A stretch of DNA of 37,710 bases from Candidatus Omnitrophota bacterium (GCA_026387405.1 JAPLLV010000072.1:1-37710), one strand, 5' to 3'. Numbered from the stretch's first letter, positions 1-8,921 are shown. Made by a program: numbers and translations. The notes: generated by a model not told the origin, from the sequence alone.

Positions 1-793
1 CAATTCCCGGTAAAGGAACTGGAACATCTGCGCATTCAATTCCCGGCTTAAGGCCGCGCCCTTCAGATTAATCGCGTAGCGGCCATATTGGTCATAACCA
101 AAGGCAACACCAAAGGTCTTACTCAGGCCTATTTCTGCAAATTCGCTTATTATCGCGCCGCCTACAGTAGAAACAAAAATCGCCAGGCGCTTATCGTATT
201 TCTGGATATTCTCATATAGGAATGTCCGGGCCAGGCCGTAGATTGCGCCTTGCGCGCCCTTTAAAAGCCCAACTGCCAATAGGCTGGCGTTCGGGCCGGC
301 CAAACCCCTTACGCCGGCGTTCAGAGTTTTACCGGCTACGGCGCCTCCTATGTGTTTTAAAAAATTCTTAAACCTGGTAGCTAGAGACGCGTACTTGCCG
401 ACGCTTACCTGTCCCACCTTTGCCGCTAGAGTTGAATCTGCTGCAACGTTAGCCGCAGCGCTTACGTCAACAGCGGCGCCTACACCGGTAGATATACCCA
501 TTTCTATTGCCGCGCGCAGATAAGGGTTTTTAATGCCTGCGGCGTCGCAGAGCAGGCTGGCTCCCCGAGGCACCAGATAGCACATGGCAAAAGACTGGAC
601 TGCGCTCCAACTGGGATTAACCATCAAACCCTGGAGAAAACCAGAGACTATTGCCAGCAACACGTCCAAGGCGCCGATCTCCCCTTCTTTGCGCAGGTCG
701 GTCCTCTCCGCGAAACAAACCTGCTGGCTGGCAAAAGTAACCAGGAGCACCAGGGCTATGACTTTAAGAATCTTACTCTCTCTGAAACGCCTC
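1..793 (-). CDS. Exported protein of unknown function, C-terminus outside the window
   Basis: The frame is open from an ATG at 793 to the window edge, giving 264 codons and no stop. GGAG lies five bases before the ATG. The first 29 residues form a clear Sec signal peptide: basic MRRFRESK, a hydrophobic core, and a likely cut after QQVCFA. The rest is rich in Ala and Gly, with several weakly hydrophobic stretches (for example around ALDVLLAIVSGFLQGL and GGAVAGKTLNAGVRGLAG). I do not recognise the family. It is the last visible gene downstream of tadC on the same strand, but a TCATTGCGAG repeat separates the two, so co-transcription is uncertain. Large surface proteins are often encoded next to Tad loci, but nothing here identifies this as one. 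Confidence 0.8.
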
Positions 794-821
794 ATTTAGT
801 CTCCAATATCCATAATTCTTT

Positions 822-905
822 CGTCATTGCGAGGAGGGCGGAGCCCGACGAAGCAATCTCTAAAACCGGGATTGCTTCGCTCGCTAACGCTCGCTCGCAA
901 TGACG
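822..905. repeat. TCATTGCGAG inverted repeat, copy 1
   Basis: The element starts CGTCATTGCGAG and ends CTCGCAATGACG, with inner complementary GAAGCAATC and GATTGCTTC boxes, so it can fold into one long hairpin. It lies between tadC and the truncated exported gene. The same arrangement recurs at 1819-1915, 3573-3670, 10760-10835 and 12455-12535. Confidence 0.9.
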
Positions 906-916
906 ATATCCATGCC

Positions 917-1795
917 TCATTTACCCAATCCTTTTAATAATCCGCCTTCCATAAACTGCAGGAAGATCGGCCCGCCGATAACAATGCCGATAACCGGCAA
1001 GATGCAGAAAATAAGCGGGAAGAGTATCTTGATCGGCGCCTGCATGGCGATCCTCTCTCCGCGGTGAAAACGCTGCAAACGCGTGTCTTCGGAAAGTATT
1101 CCAAAGGCCTCGGCAACCGGAGTACCCATGCGGTCTGCCTGCACCAGGGTCTGCACAAAAGAACTCACCTCGGAGATATTCAGCCTGCGGGACATATCCC
1201 TTAAGGCCTGTATGCGCGACTTACCCCACTTGATCTCTTCCAGCACAAATCCCAGCTCTTCAATAAGCGGGTTATTCGGCACCTTTTCCACTACCCAGCG
1301 CACCGCCGTGGTAAAATCCAGGCCTGCCTCCACGCACAGACCCAGCAAGTCCACGGTCTCCGGTAACAGGCGGGCAATGGCGTATTTACGCTGGCCGATC
1401 TTGCGCTTTAGATAAAGATCGGGAAGTATATATCCCAAAGTCACGCCGACCAATAGAATCCATGGCCCGGACTGGCTCACGAATAAAAATGTCAAAAAGC
1501 AAAAACCTGTAATCAATAATAGCTTCAAATTGAAAAATTCCTCTACCGAAAGATGCAGGTGCGCGGCGTCAAGCTTATCCTTCATGGGCTTATCCAGCTT
1601 GAACTTTTCAAGCAGCTTGCGGGAAAAAGGAAATACCTTCTCCAGCCAGGTATGTATGGATCTTCTCTTGACCGGCCGGCCCAGCGCTTCGGGAAGCTTG
1701 ACCCGGGAAATAGTGTAAGTAAATTGCCCGGATATCGCCCAAAGGATAAGGCCAAACCCTCCGATAAGAAACAGAAAAATTACCAGCTCTACCAT
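917..1795 (-). CDS. tadC: TadC, inner-membrane platform protein of the Tad/Flp pilus
   Basis: This 292-residue protein belongs to the type II secretion F (GspF/TadC) family. It has an N-terminal membrane helix (residues 1-22), a helix pair around 95-130, a cytoplasmic F domain (about 135-255) and a C-terminal helix. The F-domain signature is LLPETVDLLGLCVEAGLDFTTA followed by LGFVLEEIKWG and VQTLVQADRMGTPVAEA, typical of TadC. The start is set by AAGGAG five bases before the ATG. TadB and TadC form the membrane platform that works with the TadA ATPase to extrude Flp pilins. The gene follows tadB, separated by a repeat element of about 100 bp. Confidence 0.93.
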   Translation of the reverse strand: MVELVIFLFLIGGFGLILWAISGQFTYTISRVKLPEALGRPVKRRSIHTWLEKVFPFSRKLLEKFKLDKPMKDKLDAAHLHLSVEEFFNLKLLLITGFCFLTFLFVSQSGPWILLVGVTLGYILPDLYLKRKIGQRKYAIARLLPETVDLLGLCVEAGLDFTTAVRWVVEKVPNNPLIEELGFVLEEIKWGKSRIQALRDMSRRLNISEVSSFVQTLVQADRMGTPVAEAFGILSEDTRLQRFHRGERIAMQAPIKILFPLIFCILPVIGIVIGGPIFLQFMEGGLLKGLGK

Positions 1796-1818
1796 TGTAA
1801 CTCCTTAGTGTCAATTAG

Positions 1819-1915
1819 CGTCATTGCGAGCCACGGAGTGGCGAAGCAATCTTCTTTTTGAGATTGCTTCGGTCGCTTCCCTGCCTGCCGGCAGGCAGGG
1901 CTCCCTCGCAATGAC
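1819..1915. repeat. TCATTGCGAG inverted repeat, copy 2, with a nested palindrome
   Basis: The outer arms are GCGTCATTGCGAG and CTCGCAATGAC. The perfect palindrome CCTGCCTGCCGGCAGGCAGG is nested at 1880-1899. The same palindrome is the core of the different elements at 12895-12980 and 32362-32455, so one family has apparently inserted into another. It fills the tadB-tadC gap. Confidence 0.88.
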
Positions 1916-1930
1916 AATCTTTCAACGGTT

Positions 1931-2779
1931 TCATATTTTTATCTCGCTGAATTTCCGGATCAAGACCATACCCACTACCTGCAAAATAATTGCCACGATC
2001 AAAAGCATCCTTCCTGTCTCGCTCTCAAGCATAATATTGAAATGGTTGCGGTTAAAAGCTATAACCCACCAGACAAAGACAAAGGGGAGCGCAGACATAA
2101 TCACCCCCTGCATCCTGCCCTGAAGGGTGAGGGTGCGGATGGAGTCTTTTAACTTACGGTTGTCGCGAATGGTAGTGGTCAGACGGCTAAAGACCTTGGT
2201 CAGGTCGCCGCCGGTCTCCCTGGCAACCAGTATGGAATTAATCACCATGCTCAACTCGTCCATATTCATACGCTTACCCAAATGCCTAAGACTCTCTTCC
2301 AGAGAAACGCCCATCTTGTTTTCTCTGACCACAAGGCCGATCTCCTGTTGCATAGGCGCGGGCATCTCTTCTTCCAAAACCTCTAAGGCCTGTAGTAAAC
2401 TCAAGCCGCCTTTTAAAGAACTCGAAAGTATCATGATCGCGTCCAATAACTGCCCGTTAAACTGCTGCCTTCTCTTGGTATCGCGCATTTTTAAAACCAG
2501 GTTCGGGACAAAGAATCCCGCCACCACGCCTACTGCCGTCAACAACACCGACTTGAATAACAAGGCTGCTGCCAGGCCAAAGGCGGGAGGCACAATATAA
2601 TAGAGCCGCATGATCTTCTGGGGGCTCTTGTCGTAAAACAGCTTGTCCAGTTCCTTCTCTACCACCTTCTGTCTTTTATCCTGCCAGCTCTTGGCCTTTT
2701 CCAAAACCGGAGGCATAAGCGCCAAGGTCAGCAAGAATAAGGCAGAGCCGACCAATAAAATAACAACTAATAACAACAT
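1931..2779 (-). CDS. tadB: TadB, inner-membrane platform protein of the Tad/Flp pilus
   Basis: This 282-residue protein is of the type II secretion F family. It has an N-terminal helix (about 1-24), a helix pair (about 60-95), the cytoplasmic F domain (LLDAIMILSSSLKGGLSLLQALE, then VINSILVARETGGDLTKVF) and C-terminal helices. The RETGGDL motif is characteristic of TadB. Its ATG directly follows the stop of the upstream gene (TAAATG), with GGGAGG eight bases before the start, so translation is probably coupled. It should pair with TadC as the platform for pilin export powered by the TadA domain encoded at 13020-15191. Confidence 0.93.
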   Translation of the reverse strand: MLLLVVILLVGSALFLLTLALMPPVLEKAKSWQDKRQKVVEKELDKLFYDKSPQKIMRLYYIVPPAFGLAAALLFKSVLLTAVGVVAGFFVPNLVLKMRDTKRRQQFNGQLLDAIMILSSSLKGGLSLLQALEVLEEEMPAPMQQEIGLVVRENKMGVSLEESLRHLGKRMNMDELSMVINSILVARETGGDLTKVFSRLTTTIRDNRKLKDSIRTLTLQGRMQGVIMSALPFVFVWWVIAFNRNHFNIMLESETGRMLLIVAIILQVVGMVLIRKFSEIKI

Positions 2780-3694
2780 TTATTTAACCTCCCTCTTAGG
2801 AAAAGCTATCTCTCTTTGCATATTCCTGGTAATAATGATAAGGGTGCGGCCCAGCGCTTTGGCTTCGTCGGGAAAATTCTTTGGCGTTACCGTGATGTTG
2901 AATAATACCGTGTTATCCCCGCGGTGAAAAAGAAGTATCTGCATATCCTTAAGCATGGGGTTCAGTTTCTGCATCACCTCGGCGCTCAAAGCCCTCTCTT
3001 CCTTCCAGCCGCTGCGCGGCATTTCCTGGCGAAAAAACCGGGCGATATCCCTGGGGGCTGCGTCTGTCTCATAGATTAAATACCCTGCCTGCTGCGGAAA
3101 AAGGACATCTATCCTGCGCCGGCTGCCCGGATAACGCGGCACATCGGCAAAGTCCTTTCCTTGCACATCCGGAGCAATCCGCTCTTTTAAAAAATAGTCC
3201 TTTAAATTCTCACAGATAGCCAGGGAGGCTGGCGAGGCGATCAGATAGACATCGCGCGGATGATTTTCTTTAGCGGGAATTATACCGATATAGATAAATC
3301 TGTCTTTTTTAATAAAAGCGGAAATATCGGGGGTGAGTTTTTTATCATACTTCCAGCCCTGGCCTTCTAACGCATTTTTATAAAAACTGATGATTTTATC
3401 TTCGGATAGGGCCGTTCGTAAATGCGTGGCATTGGCCTTGATCTGGTTTACCTCCATCGGTTGGTCCTTCCAGACCACGGTAGCTTCGGGAAGCTGGGGC
3501 AGCTGCCAGAGGTCCGCGTCCATGGCCAAGGCAGAGGAAATAAAAAAAGCGCTTAAGAAAATTGCCCAAAAAGTCATTGCGAGACTAGCTCTCAACTTCG
3601 TCATTGCGAATCCCCGAAGGGGATGAAGCAATCTCAAAAAAGTGATTGCTTCGCTTCGCTCGCAATGACGATTTATTAAGCTTGATCTATCCAT
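2780..3694 (-). CDS. Exported protein of unknown function with a repeat-derived N-terminal insert
   Basis: The ATG at 3694 has a strong Shine-Dalgarno (AAGGAG, five-base spacer) overlapping the upstream stop codon, so this is probably the real start. Residues 8-40 are translation of a TCATTGCGAG element (for example HCERSEAI and LRASLAMT). A normal signal peptide follows, TFWAIFLSAFFISSALA. The mature part contains two similar modules: a phrase of the type FYKNALEGQGWKYDKK near the middle, and later FFRQEMPRSGWKEER, each preceded by a beta-rich stretch. This suggests an internal duplication. The family is not recognised. The position between tadG-like and tadB genes and TAAATG coupling to tadB suggest a periplasmic or envelope accessory role. 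A secondary start at 3577 would also leave a signal peptide. Confidence 0.82.
   Translation of the reverse strand: MDRSSLINRHCERSEAITFLRLLHPLRGFAMTKLRASLAMTFWAIFLSAFFISSALAMDADLWQLPQLPEATVVWKDQPMEVNQIKANATHLRTALSEDKIISFYKNALEGQGWKYDKKLTPDISAFIKKDRFIYIGIIPAKENHPRDVYLIASPASLAICENLKDYFLKERIAPDVQGKDFADVPRYPGSRRRIDVLFPQQAGYLIYETDAAPRDIARFFRQEMPRSGWKEERALSAEVMQKLNPMLKDMQILLFHRGDNTVLFNITVTPKNFPDEAKALGRTLIIITRNMQREIAFPKREVK
3573..3670. repeat. TCATTGCGAG inverted repeat, copy 3, inside a coding region
   Basis: Two left-arm-like GTCATTGCGA boxes (3573 and 3600) face a right arm CTCGCAATGACG ending at 3670. The element lies wholly within the first 41 codons of the gene at 2780-3694 and keeps its frame open, adding about 33 residues between the start codon and the signal peptide. 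Confidence 0.88.
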
Positions 3695-3703
3695 ATCTGC
3701 TCC

Positions 3704-4816
3704 TTACTGTATCGAAAAATCGTAACCCGACCAGACGCTGCCGCTGATATTCACCCTGCCGGTATGCTGCAGGTAAACTGTCCTGCTAAAAAAGGGAAGC
3801 TTGGTAAAAGGCATCCGTTTATTCAAGATCAGTCCGAAACTGCTGTTAAAATTTACCGAGGCAATCCAGGCAAAAGGAACCGGCATAACTCCGACACCTA
3901 CTCCAACAATGCATGGTGGGCCCCACCAATCATAGGGACAGGGAAACGCCCATATGTAATATAAAAAAACAACTACCATAGGCATAGGGATTATATCCAC
4001 GCTGTCGGGAAAATTGTCAAGCCGCGTCCCAAAATAAGAGCTGTAATCCGGCATAGCGTTCTCGGTTGCCTGAGGCCCAGGTCCAGGGACAAAAGGGATT
4101 TTCATGACCCCGGGAAGGTCACGAGCCTCTGTTATGCCCTTATTAAAAAAATAGGATATGGAATTATTTTGGTACCATCCTCCATTACCAAATTTCAAGG
4201 CGCGGTACTCACAGATGAAACGCGAATCCCGCTGCATATATTTGGGGTAATTCACATAATTGACCACGCCCTTGGCATCCCGGCCTACCTCATTCCAGCC
4301 GATCAAATTCTCTTTCTTACAGGTATCGGTGCCCAGGGGATGCATGACTGTGGCTGGTTCTGAGCTTTCCCGAAAAGGCTTGGGCTCATCTATCAGCGCC
4401 CCGCCTAACGTCGTATCATATACCGAAGCGCGCAGGTCCTTAGGCATCTCATCGGAGAGCGTGCAGGCCTGATCAAAAAGGTTATAATTCTGCTCCTCGG
4501 TCAACGCGGTCCATGCAGCAGCAATGACATACGCATGAATCTTGTCAATAAAGGGGCTGGCCACTAAAAGAGCGGTCTGTAAGGAGATATAATTCAGAAG
4601 CATTTTATTATGCAGGGGACGGATGGAATTTAAGCCGCGGCAGAAAGCCGAAACCCCGGAGATAAGCGCGGAATCGCCGATATTGGCCATGCGCAGGCGC
4701 GCAAAACCGGTCTCGCCGATAATCATGGTCGCGGCAATGGCCAGAATCAGGACCGCCATCACCAGTACCATAAAAGGAGCGATCTGCCCATTCCTATCTC
4801 TTAACAGCATAAACAT
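3704..4816 (-). CDS. TadG-like protein with Tad N-terminal domain
   Basis: The 370-residue protein starts with a short basic segment followed by GQIAPFMVLVMAVLILAIA, the TadE/TadG-type N-terminal membrane helix (Tad domain, putative Flp pilus-assembly TadG-like). The usual Glu at +5 after the Gly of true pilins is absent, so processing by a prepilin peptidase is doubtful. The rest is periplasmic or extracellular and rich in aromatic residues, Pro and Gly, with Cys pairs, but no von Willebrand A domain is evident. AAAGGA precedes the start. It lies 11 bases after the large prepilin-like gene and 9 bases before the exported protein gene, so all belong to one transcription unit. Confidence 0.8.
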   Translation of the reverse strand: MFMLLRDRNGQIAPFMVLVMAVLILAIAATMIIGETGFARLRMANIGDSALISGVSAFCRGLNSIRPLHNKMLLNYISLQTALLVASPFIDKIHAYVIAAAWTALTEEQNYNLFDQACTLSDEMPKDLRASVYDTTLGGALIDEPKPFRESSEPATVMHPLGTDTCKKENLIGWNEVGRDAKGVVNYVNYPKYMQRDSRFICEYRALKFGNGGWYQNNSISYFFNKGITEARDLPGVMKIPFVPGPGPQATENAMPDYSSYFGTRLDNFPDSVDIIPMPMVVVFLYYIWAFPCPYDWWGPPCIVGVGVGVMPVPFAWIASVNFNSSFGLILNKRMPFTKLPFFSRTVYLQHTGRVNISGSVWSGYDFSIQ

Positions 4817-4827
4817 TTATTTGTCCT

Positions 4828-7356
4828 TTATATTGCGCCGCGCACCACAATCTTCGTACCACTATCATAATGACAATCCGTAACCCTATAAAGGGCCCGG
4901 ATATCGAGACGCGCCGAACTAAGCCCTTGGGCGCGCTTTACCTGTATCGCCCGTATGTCCAGGATCTTTTGGCTCTCGTCGGAAGTCAGGCCTTCCCCTC
5001 CTTGATTCGCAGGACCATTAAGTATCCCCGCAAGAGTTACCGGATTATAAATATCTGCTATTCTTGATATGATGTCCTGTATCACTATTGCCCGTTGCCC
5101 ATCGTCTGCCGGGAATCTCGAGGGGTCAGCATCATGAAGCTTTGCGGAATCTTTTGCCTCATTATCCCAATCTTTTAACGCCCCGTCAAGCCTGTTCTTA
5201 AGCCTCTCGGCTAAGCCGTTTAAAAGCGGATGCGTATCCACTAATTCAGGCCAAGACTGGGGGTCATCAACCGCTTCCTTGGTGAGAGACAAAAGCGTGC
5301 TCTGCGCCAATTGCACAGAGATCTTTATCGCCAGCGCCCCCTTCTCCGGCAAGAATCCGTATATCGTTTCTATCTGGCCGGATAAGTATTTTGAAAATAT
5401 CAAACGTTCGCCATTTGCAAAACTATCGTCCGCTGTCAGCCTATATAATAAGTAGATAATTGACTGGGCTTTGCGCAGGCTGCTATTTTTAAGCTCAAGA
5501 TAATCTATGATCAACGTCTTATCTTCAAGCTCTATTGTTGCGCTGTGGGCATCATTATCGGCGCTAGTAATCTTGCACTCCCACCCTCGGCTGGTATATG
5601 CCGCATCTCCTTCCTTCATCTCCGGTATCGGTACTCCATCGTCAACCTTGGCCAGTTTTATTACCGCGGTAGAAGTGGAGGTAACCGAAGTAATACTGCC
5701 CTTGCCTTCTTGGCCGACATATATTTCTTCCTCACCCTCCAACTGCCGCTCTACTGTGACGATATGTATAGAAGTATCGACACTAATAACCTTTTCTCTC
5801 CCCTCGCCGGTATAGATGAATTCTCCCACCAGCGGCGGACTATTATCATTCCACCTGGCTATGGCTTGCGTAAGATTCCCCGCCAGTTCATCCACGGGAG
5901 GCTTAAGCTGACTCAAGCCCAAGACATTAAACTTTACGGATACCATATCCGCGTTATTTTTGGCGTTAGTGGCATCGTCTAAGCTGATATTGCCGACTTC
6001 CTGAGCAGAATAGCTATTACCGTAAATTTTACCGTATATATCTTTTATCAGGGCCTTAGTGCCGGAATCCAAGGATATCGACGAGCCAGAGGTTGTCTGT
6101 AAGCCGACTTGTCCCACATACTTGATTAAGGACTTTAAGAACCCTCCTACTGCGGCGTTGTGTGCCGTGAAAGAGGGTTGCCAATAAGTCCAACAACCCC
6201 CGCGATTACAGTTATACGTTGGCCAGTTGGGATCAGGTTTGGCAAAAGTATCATTTATATGACCAAAGGCCCCCTGTAACCCATATCTCACTATATAACT
6301 GTCTGGATTATTCAAATCTACCGGCATACGGCTATCGCCGTTTATGAGACGTTTTAAACCGCCGGCGTAAGCAGTCTGCAAGGCAATAATAGTGCTTTTG
6401 ATCTGCTCGCGGTTATTCAAATTTTGCGCCTTGATATCCTTAAGCCTATCCCTGTTCACTTGAGTATCTTCCAAACCGTAAACTGCCAACTGGGGGTCAG
6501 GGTTAAATGGGCCGGGATTCTTGAGCACAGGGGAATCTGCCGGGACCGGGGGAAGCGAAACGCCGTCTTTAATCGCATAGCTTCCCGGAGGATCATAACC
6601 CAGCGCCTCTTTAAAACTATCAATCGCCTTGCCAAAATCGGTATAAGCCTGATTAACCAGGGTCCTGCTATCTATCACTAAAGTCTGCACCAAAGGAATA
6701 TACTCAAAATGAGTCCAATTAACCATCAAAAAGGGATTATTGTAAGAGATATCGCTGCCATTACCGCTATAATCGGCCCACGTTGCCGTAGTCCAATGAT
6801 ACTTCCTCCAATCGGAATATTTAGTTGATTGGAGGACCTGCTGTACCGAAGGATCGGACCACCTCCCTCGACTGCCCGAACCCTGTAACGGAAACCCGGG
6901 ATACCATTGGGAGCCATTCTGCGAATATTGTAATGGATAGTAATACCATTTACCGTAATCAGCGGTAGTCGTAACCTGGCTGGCAAGATAATAGGCCTGA
7001 TTAATCTTATAAGGCAGTATCACATTTATAATATCGTTTTCTTCCTCTAAAAGCCGGGAGGCCTCAAATATGTATGGATCTTGCAGAAAAGCGACATCGA
7101 ATCCGGGGTTAAAACCCGTGACGGGAGTAGGCGTGTATGTATAATCGAACAAAAACTTAAGCGGGTCCGGGCCTGCGTTATTAAAGGCGTCCAAGCGGCT
7201 GCTCCGGTAGTGGTCAATGCGAGTGGTCATATTCAGGTTAAGATTAGAGAATATGCGCATCGAAACCACGGCAAAGGTAGCCAGGCTGATGATTACCAGC
7301 GCGGCCTCCAGAATGACCTGGCCGCTTTTATCAGCGTTTGGGGTTATACGTAACAA
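4828..7356 (-). CDS. Very large prepilin-like Tad-locus protein (842 aa)
   Basis: The start is TTG at 7356, ten bases after AAGGAGG inside the end of the upstream gene (26-base overlap). The N-terminus reads DKSG^QVILEAALVIISLATFA: a Gly before the cut site, Glu at +5 and a hydrophobic helix, as in TadE-like pseudopilins. More than 800 residues follow, many Tyr, Trp, Asn and Pro in the first half (Trp-rich around 125-215), then a beta-rich segment (about 510-620) and helical stretches to the end. Typical TadE proteins have under 250 residues, so this looks like a pseudopilin with a large passenger, perhaps a tip or adhesive subunit. That role is inference. The family of the passenger is not recognised. 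Confidence 0.83.
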   Translation of the reverse strand: MLRITPNADKSGQVILEAALVIISLATFAVVSMRIFSNLNLNMTTRIDHYRSSRLDAFNNAGPDPLKFLFDYTYTPTPVTGFNPGFDVAFLQDPYIFEASRLLEEENDIINVILPYKINQAYYLASQVTTTADYGKWYYYPLQYSQNGSQWYPGFPLQGSGSRGRWSDPSVQQVLQSTKYSDWRKYHWTTATWADYSGNGSDISYNNPFLMVNWTHFEYIPLVQTLVIDSRTLVNQAYTDFGKAIDSFKEALGYDPPGSYAIKDGVSLPPVPADSPVLKNPGPFNPDPQLAVYGLEDTQVNRDRLKDIKAQNLNNREQIKSTIIALQTAYAGGLKRLINGDSRMPVDLNNPDSYIVRYGLQGAFGHINDTFAKPDPNWPTYNCNRGGCWTYWQPSFTAHNAAVGGFLKSLIKYVGQVGLQTTSGSSISLDSGTKALIKDIYGKIYGNSYSAQEVGNISLDDATNAKNNADMVSVKFNVLGLSQLKPPVDELAGNLTQAIARWNDNSPPLVGEFIYTGEGREKVISVDTSIHIVTVERQLEGEEEIYVGQEGKGSITSVTSTSTAVIKLAKVDDGVPIPEMKEGDAAYTSRGWECKITSADNDAHSATIELEDKTLIIDYLELKNSSLRKAQSIIYLLYRLTADDSFANGERLIFSKYLSGQIETIYGFLPEKGALAIKISVQLAQSTLLSLTKEAVDDPQSWPELVDTHPLLNGLAERLKNRLDGALKDWDNEAKDSAKLHDADPSRFPADDGQRAIVIQDIISRIADIYNPVTLAGILNGPANQGGEGLTSDESQKILDIRAIQVKRAQGLSSARLDIRALYRVTDCHYDSGTKIVVRGAI

Positions 7357-8173
7357 CGGTCTTATCCCTCCTTAAGGTCTCGTTAAAATTCAAAACTATT
7401 TCCGGCGGTATATTTCTTATAGGTATAGCATCAGGATTGCCGATCTTGCCGTCCCAGTTATCATTTTTATAGTTCTGCCTGATCTTGTCCGCAGATTGAA
7501 AGGTGATGGCCAGGGGGATCTTATCATCGCTTACGTTTTCTCTCTCTGTCTTCTTATAACCCTGCTCTGGCATTTGGCCAGCGGTTATATAATTCGGGTT
7601 TTCAGTTGCTTTTATAGTGGATGAATAATAAGAAGTCCGGGGTTCTACTTTATTCTGAAGGGCTAATTCTCCAGCCGGCTTGTCTTGAGGATCAATCTCC
7701 TCTACCGCAGAGGTCCCCCATCGCGGGCCGTCCCCCGAACCCGTATCCACCAAGGTAGGGGGTATCTCCAGGAAATACCCTTGCTGATTATTCCCTAAAA
7801 TCATCGCGTCATTGACCTGTAATAATTGCAGACTGGCGACATCCTGAGGGTCTGACTGTTTGGCATCCCAGATTATCCAGGGGTTATACTCTACAATACT
7901 GGTAGACATCAGCCTCTGACGGCTAAGCCCGGTAAAAAAAGAAGGGGTGATCACGTCCCTTATCACTGTAAGGTTGATACCCCTTTCTTGCTGCTTGCTT
8001 AATTGCAAGGCCTTTCTGAAGGTATACATCTCCAGGGCCTGGCGGTTATTGTACAAAAATCCCTGGGAGACAAGATAGCTCAAAAGCATAAGCACTATCG
8101 CTCCCATTATTGCCAATTCCGCAGTAGCCTGCCCTTTATTCCTAAGGGGCCTCCTCGGGTGTAACATTTTCAT
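7331..8173 (-). CDS. Prepilin/TadE-like protein (280 aa)
   Basis: The start is the ATG at 8173, supported by AAGGTGGGG about six bases upstream. A longer frame reaching 8266 would overlap the preceding pilin gene much more. The N-terminus has RNKG^QATAELAIMGAIVLMLLSYLV: Gly before the cleavage point, Glu at +5 and a single hydrophobic helix. The C-terminal 220 residues are polar, with many Pro, Asp and Asn, and presumably exposed. It overlaps the upstream pilin gene by 32 bases and the downstream 842-residue gene by 26 bases, so the three are translationally linked. It is best viewed as a mid-size minor pilin or TadE homologue; the exact role is unknown. Confidence 0.83.
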   Translation of the reverse strand: MKMLHPRRPLRNKGQATAELAIMGAIVLMLLSYLVSQGFLYNNRQALEMYTFRKALQLSKQQERGINLTVIRDVITPSFFTGLSRQRLMSTSIVEYNPWIIWDAKQSDPQDVASLQLLQVNDAMILGNNQQGYFLEIPPTLVDTGSGDGPRWGTSAVEEIDPQDKPAGELALQNKVEPRTSYYSSTIKATENPNYITAGQMPEQGYKKTERENVSDDKIPLAITFQSADKIRQNYKNDNWDGKIGNPDAIPIRNIPPEIVLNFNETLRRDKTVVTYNPKR

Positions 8174-8492
8174 ATCCCCACCTTGTGGTTTGTTCGCCTT
8201 TATGCTCTTTACCCGACGCATCGGTCCAGTTCTCCGGAATCGCGCTATTAGTAATGCCGTTATCATAACCTTGGGTGAGATTGCCTATTTGCTCGGTAGT
8301 ATAAAATGATGTGGTCCGGCCCGGCTCATAATGATAGACGCTGAGCTGGTCGGATAAATTGCGTATCCTGCCCTGCAGGCCGCGTTTTACGTACACCTGC
8401 ATGGCGATCAACGCCGCTGCCATGACGGCCAAGAGCACAGCATACTCTGCTGTGCTCTGGCCTATGGATTTGCGGAGAATTCTTTTTTTCAT
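8142..8492 (-). CDS. Flp-type prepilin (116 aa)
   Basis: The N-terminus is KSIG^QSTAEYAVLLAVMAAALIA, the classic Flp/Fap prepilin motif with Gly at -1, Glu-Tyr at +5/+6 and a hydrophobic helix. It is followed by the phrase MQVYVKRGLQGRIRN shared with its neighbours. The remaining 70 residues are polar with no cysteines. Typical Flp pilins have only 50-70 residues; this one has an added exposed tail. AAGG precedes the ATG. It is one of eight consecutive prepilin genes below the c-di-GMP riboswitch. Cleavage after Gly11 by a TadV/CpaA-type peptidase is expected, but that gene is not in the window. Confidence 0.9.
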   Translation of the reverse strand: MKKRILRKSIGQSTAEYAVLLAVMAAALIAMQVYVKRGLQGRIRNLSDQLSVYHYEPGRTTSFYTTEQIGNLTQGYDNGITNSAIPENWTDASGKEHKGEQTTRWGYENVTPEEAP

Positions 8493-8504
8493 AGAATACT
8501 TGCC

Positions 8505-8891
8505 TTATTGAGCTGTGGATTGGGCTTGCTTGCCCCAGTATTCTCCGTAGCTGCCATAACCTTCTATCTTTTCTGTGCCGGTCTTATCCTGCGACTGAAG
8601 GCTGTTGGTAGTAGTCTTACCACCGGGAATGGCTGGATCTATTCCAGCATCAGACCCTCCTTCGCGAGGAGCTACGGTCTCGTCAGAATGTATAGTGGTA
8701 GTTGTGGTATAGTCATACTTGCTGGCTCCGGGGGAGAATTGCGCCCCGATATCATCGGACGACTGCTTAAACCTTCCCTGGATGCCTCTTTTGATATATA
8801 CCTGGGTGGCAAGCAACGCGCCTACGATAACGGCGATCACTACCGCATATTCCAAGGTACTCTGACCTCTTTTAGTTAGATGGATAAACAT
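8505..8891 (-). CDS. Flp-type prepilin (128 aa)
   Basis: The leader TKRG^QSTLEYAVVIAVIVGALLA is a textbook Flp prepilin start with Glu-Tyr at +5/+6. The helix ends in TQVYIKRGIQGRFKQ, closely matching the pilins at 8142-8492 and 8922-9377, so these are tandem paralogues. The C-terminal half is Thr, Ser and Gly rich (DYTTTTTIHSDE and similar) and probably exposed or glycosylatable; the latter is inference. A strong AAGGAGGTG lies seven bases before the ATG, among the best ribosome sites in the locus, suggesting high expression. Confidence 0.9.
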   Translation of the reverse strand: MFIHLTKRGQSTLEYAVVIAVIVGALLATQVYIKRGIQGRFKQSSDDIGAQFSPGASKYDYTTTTTIHSDETVAPREGGSDAGIDPAIPGGKTTTNSLQSQDKTGTEKIEGYGSYGEYWGKQAQSTAQ

Positions 8892-8921
8892 TAAATTTCA
8901 CCTCCTTAAATTAAAATATTC

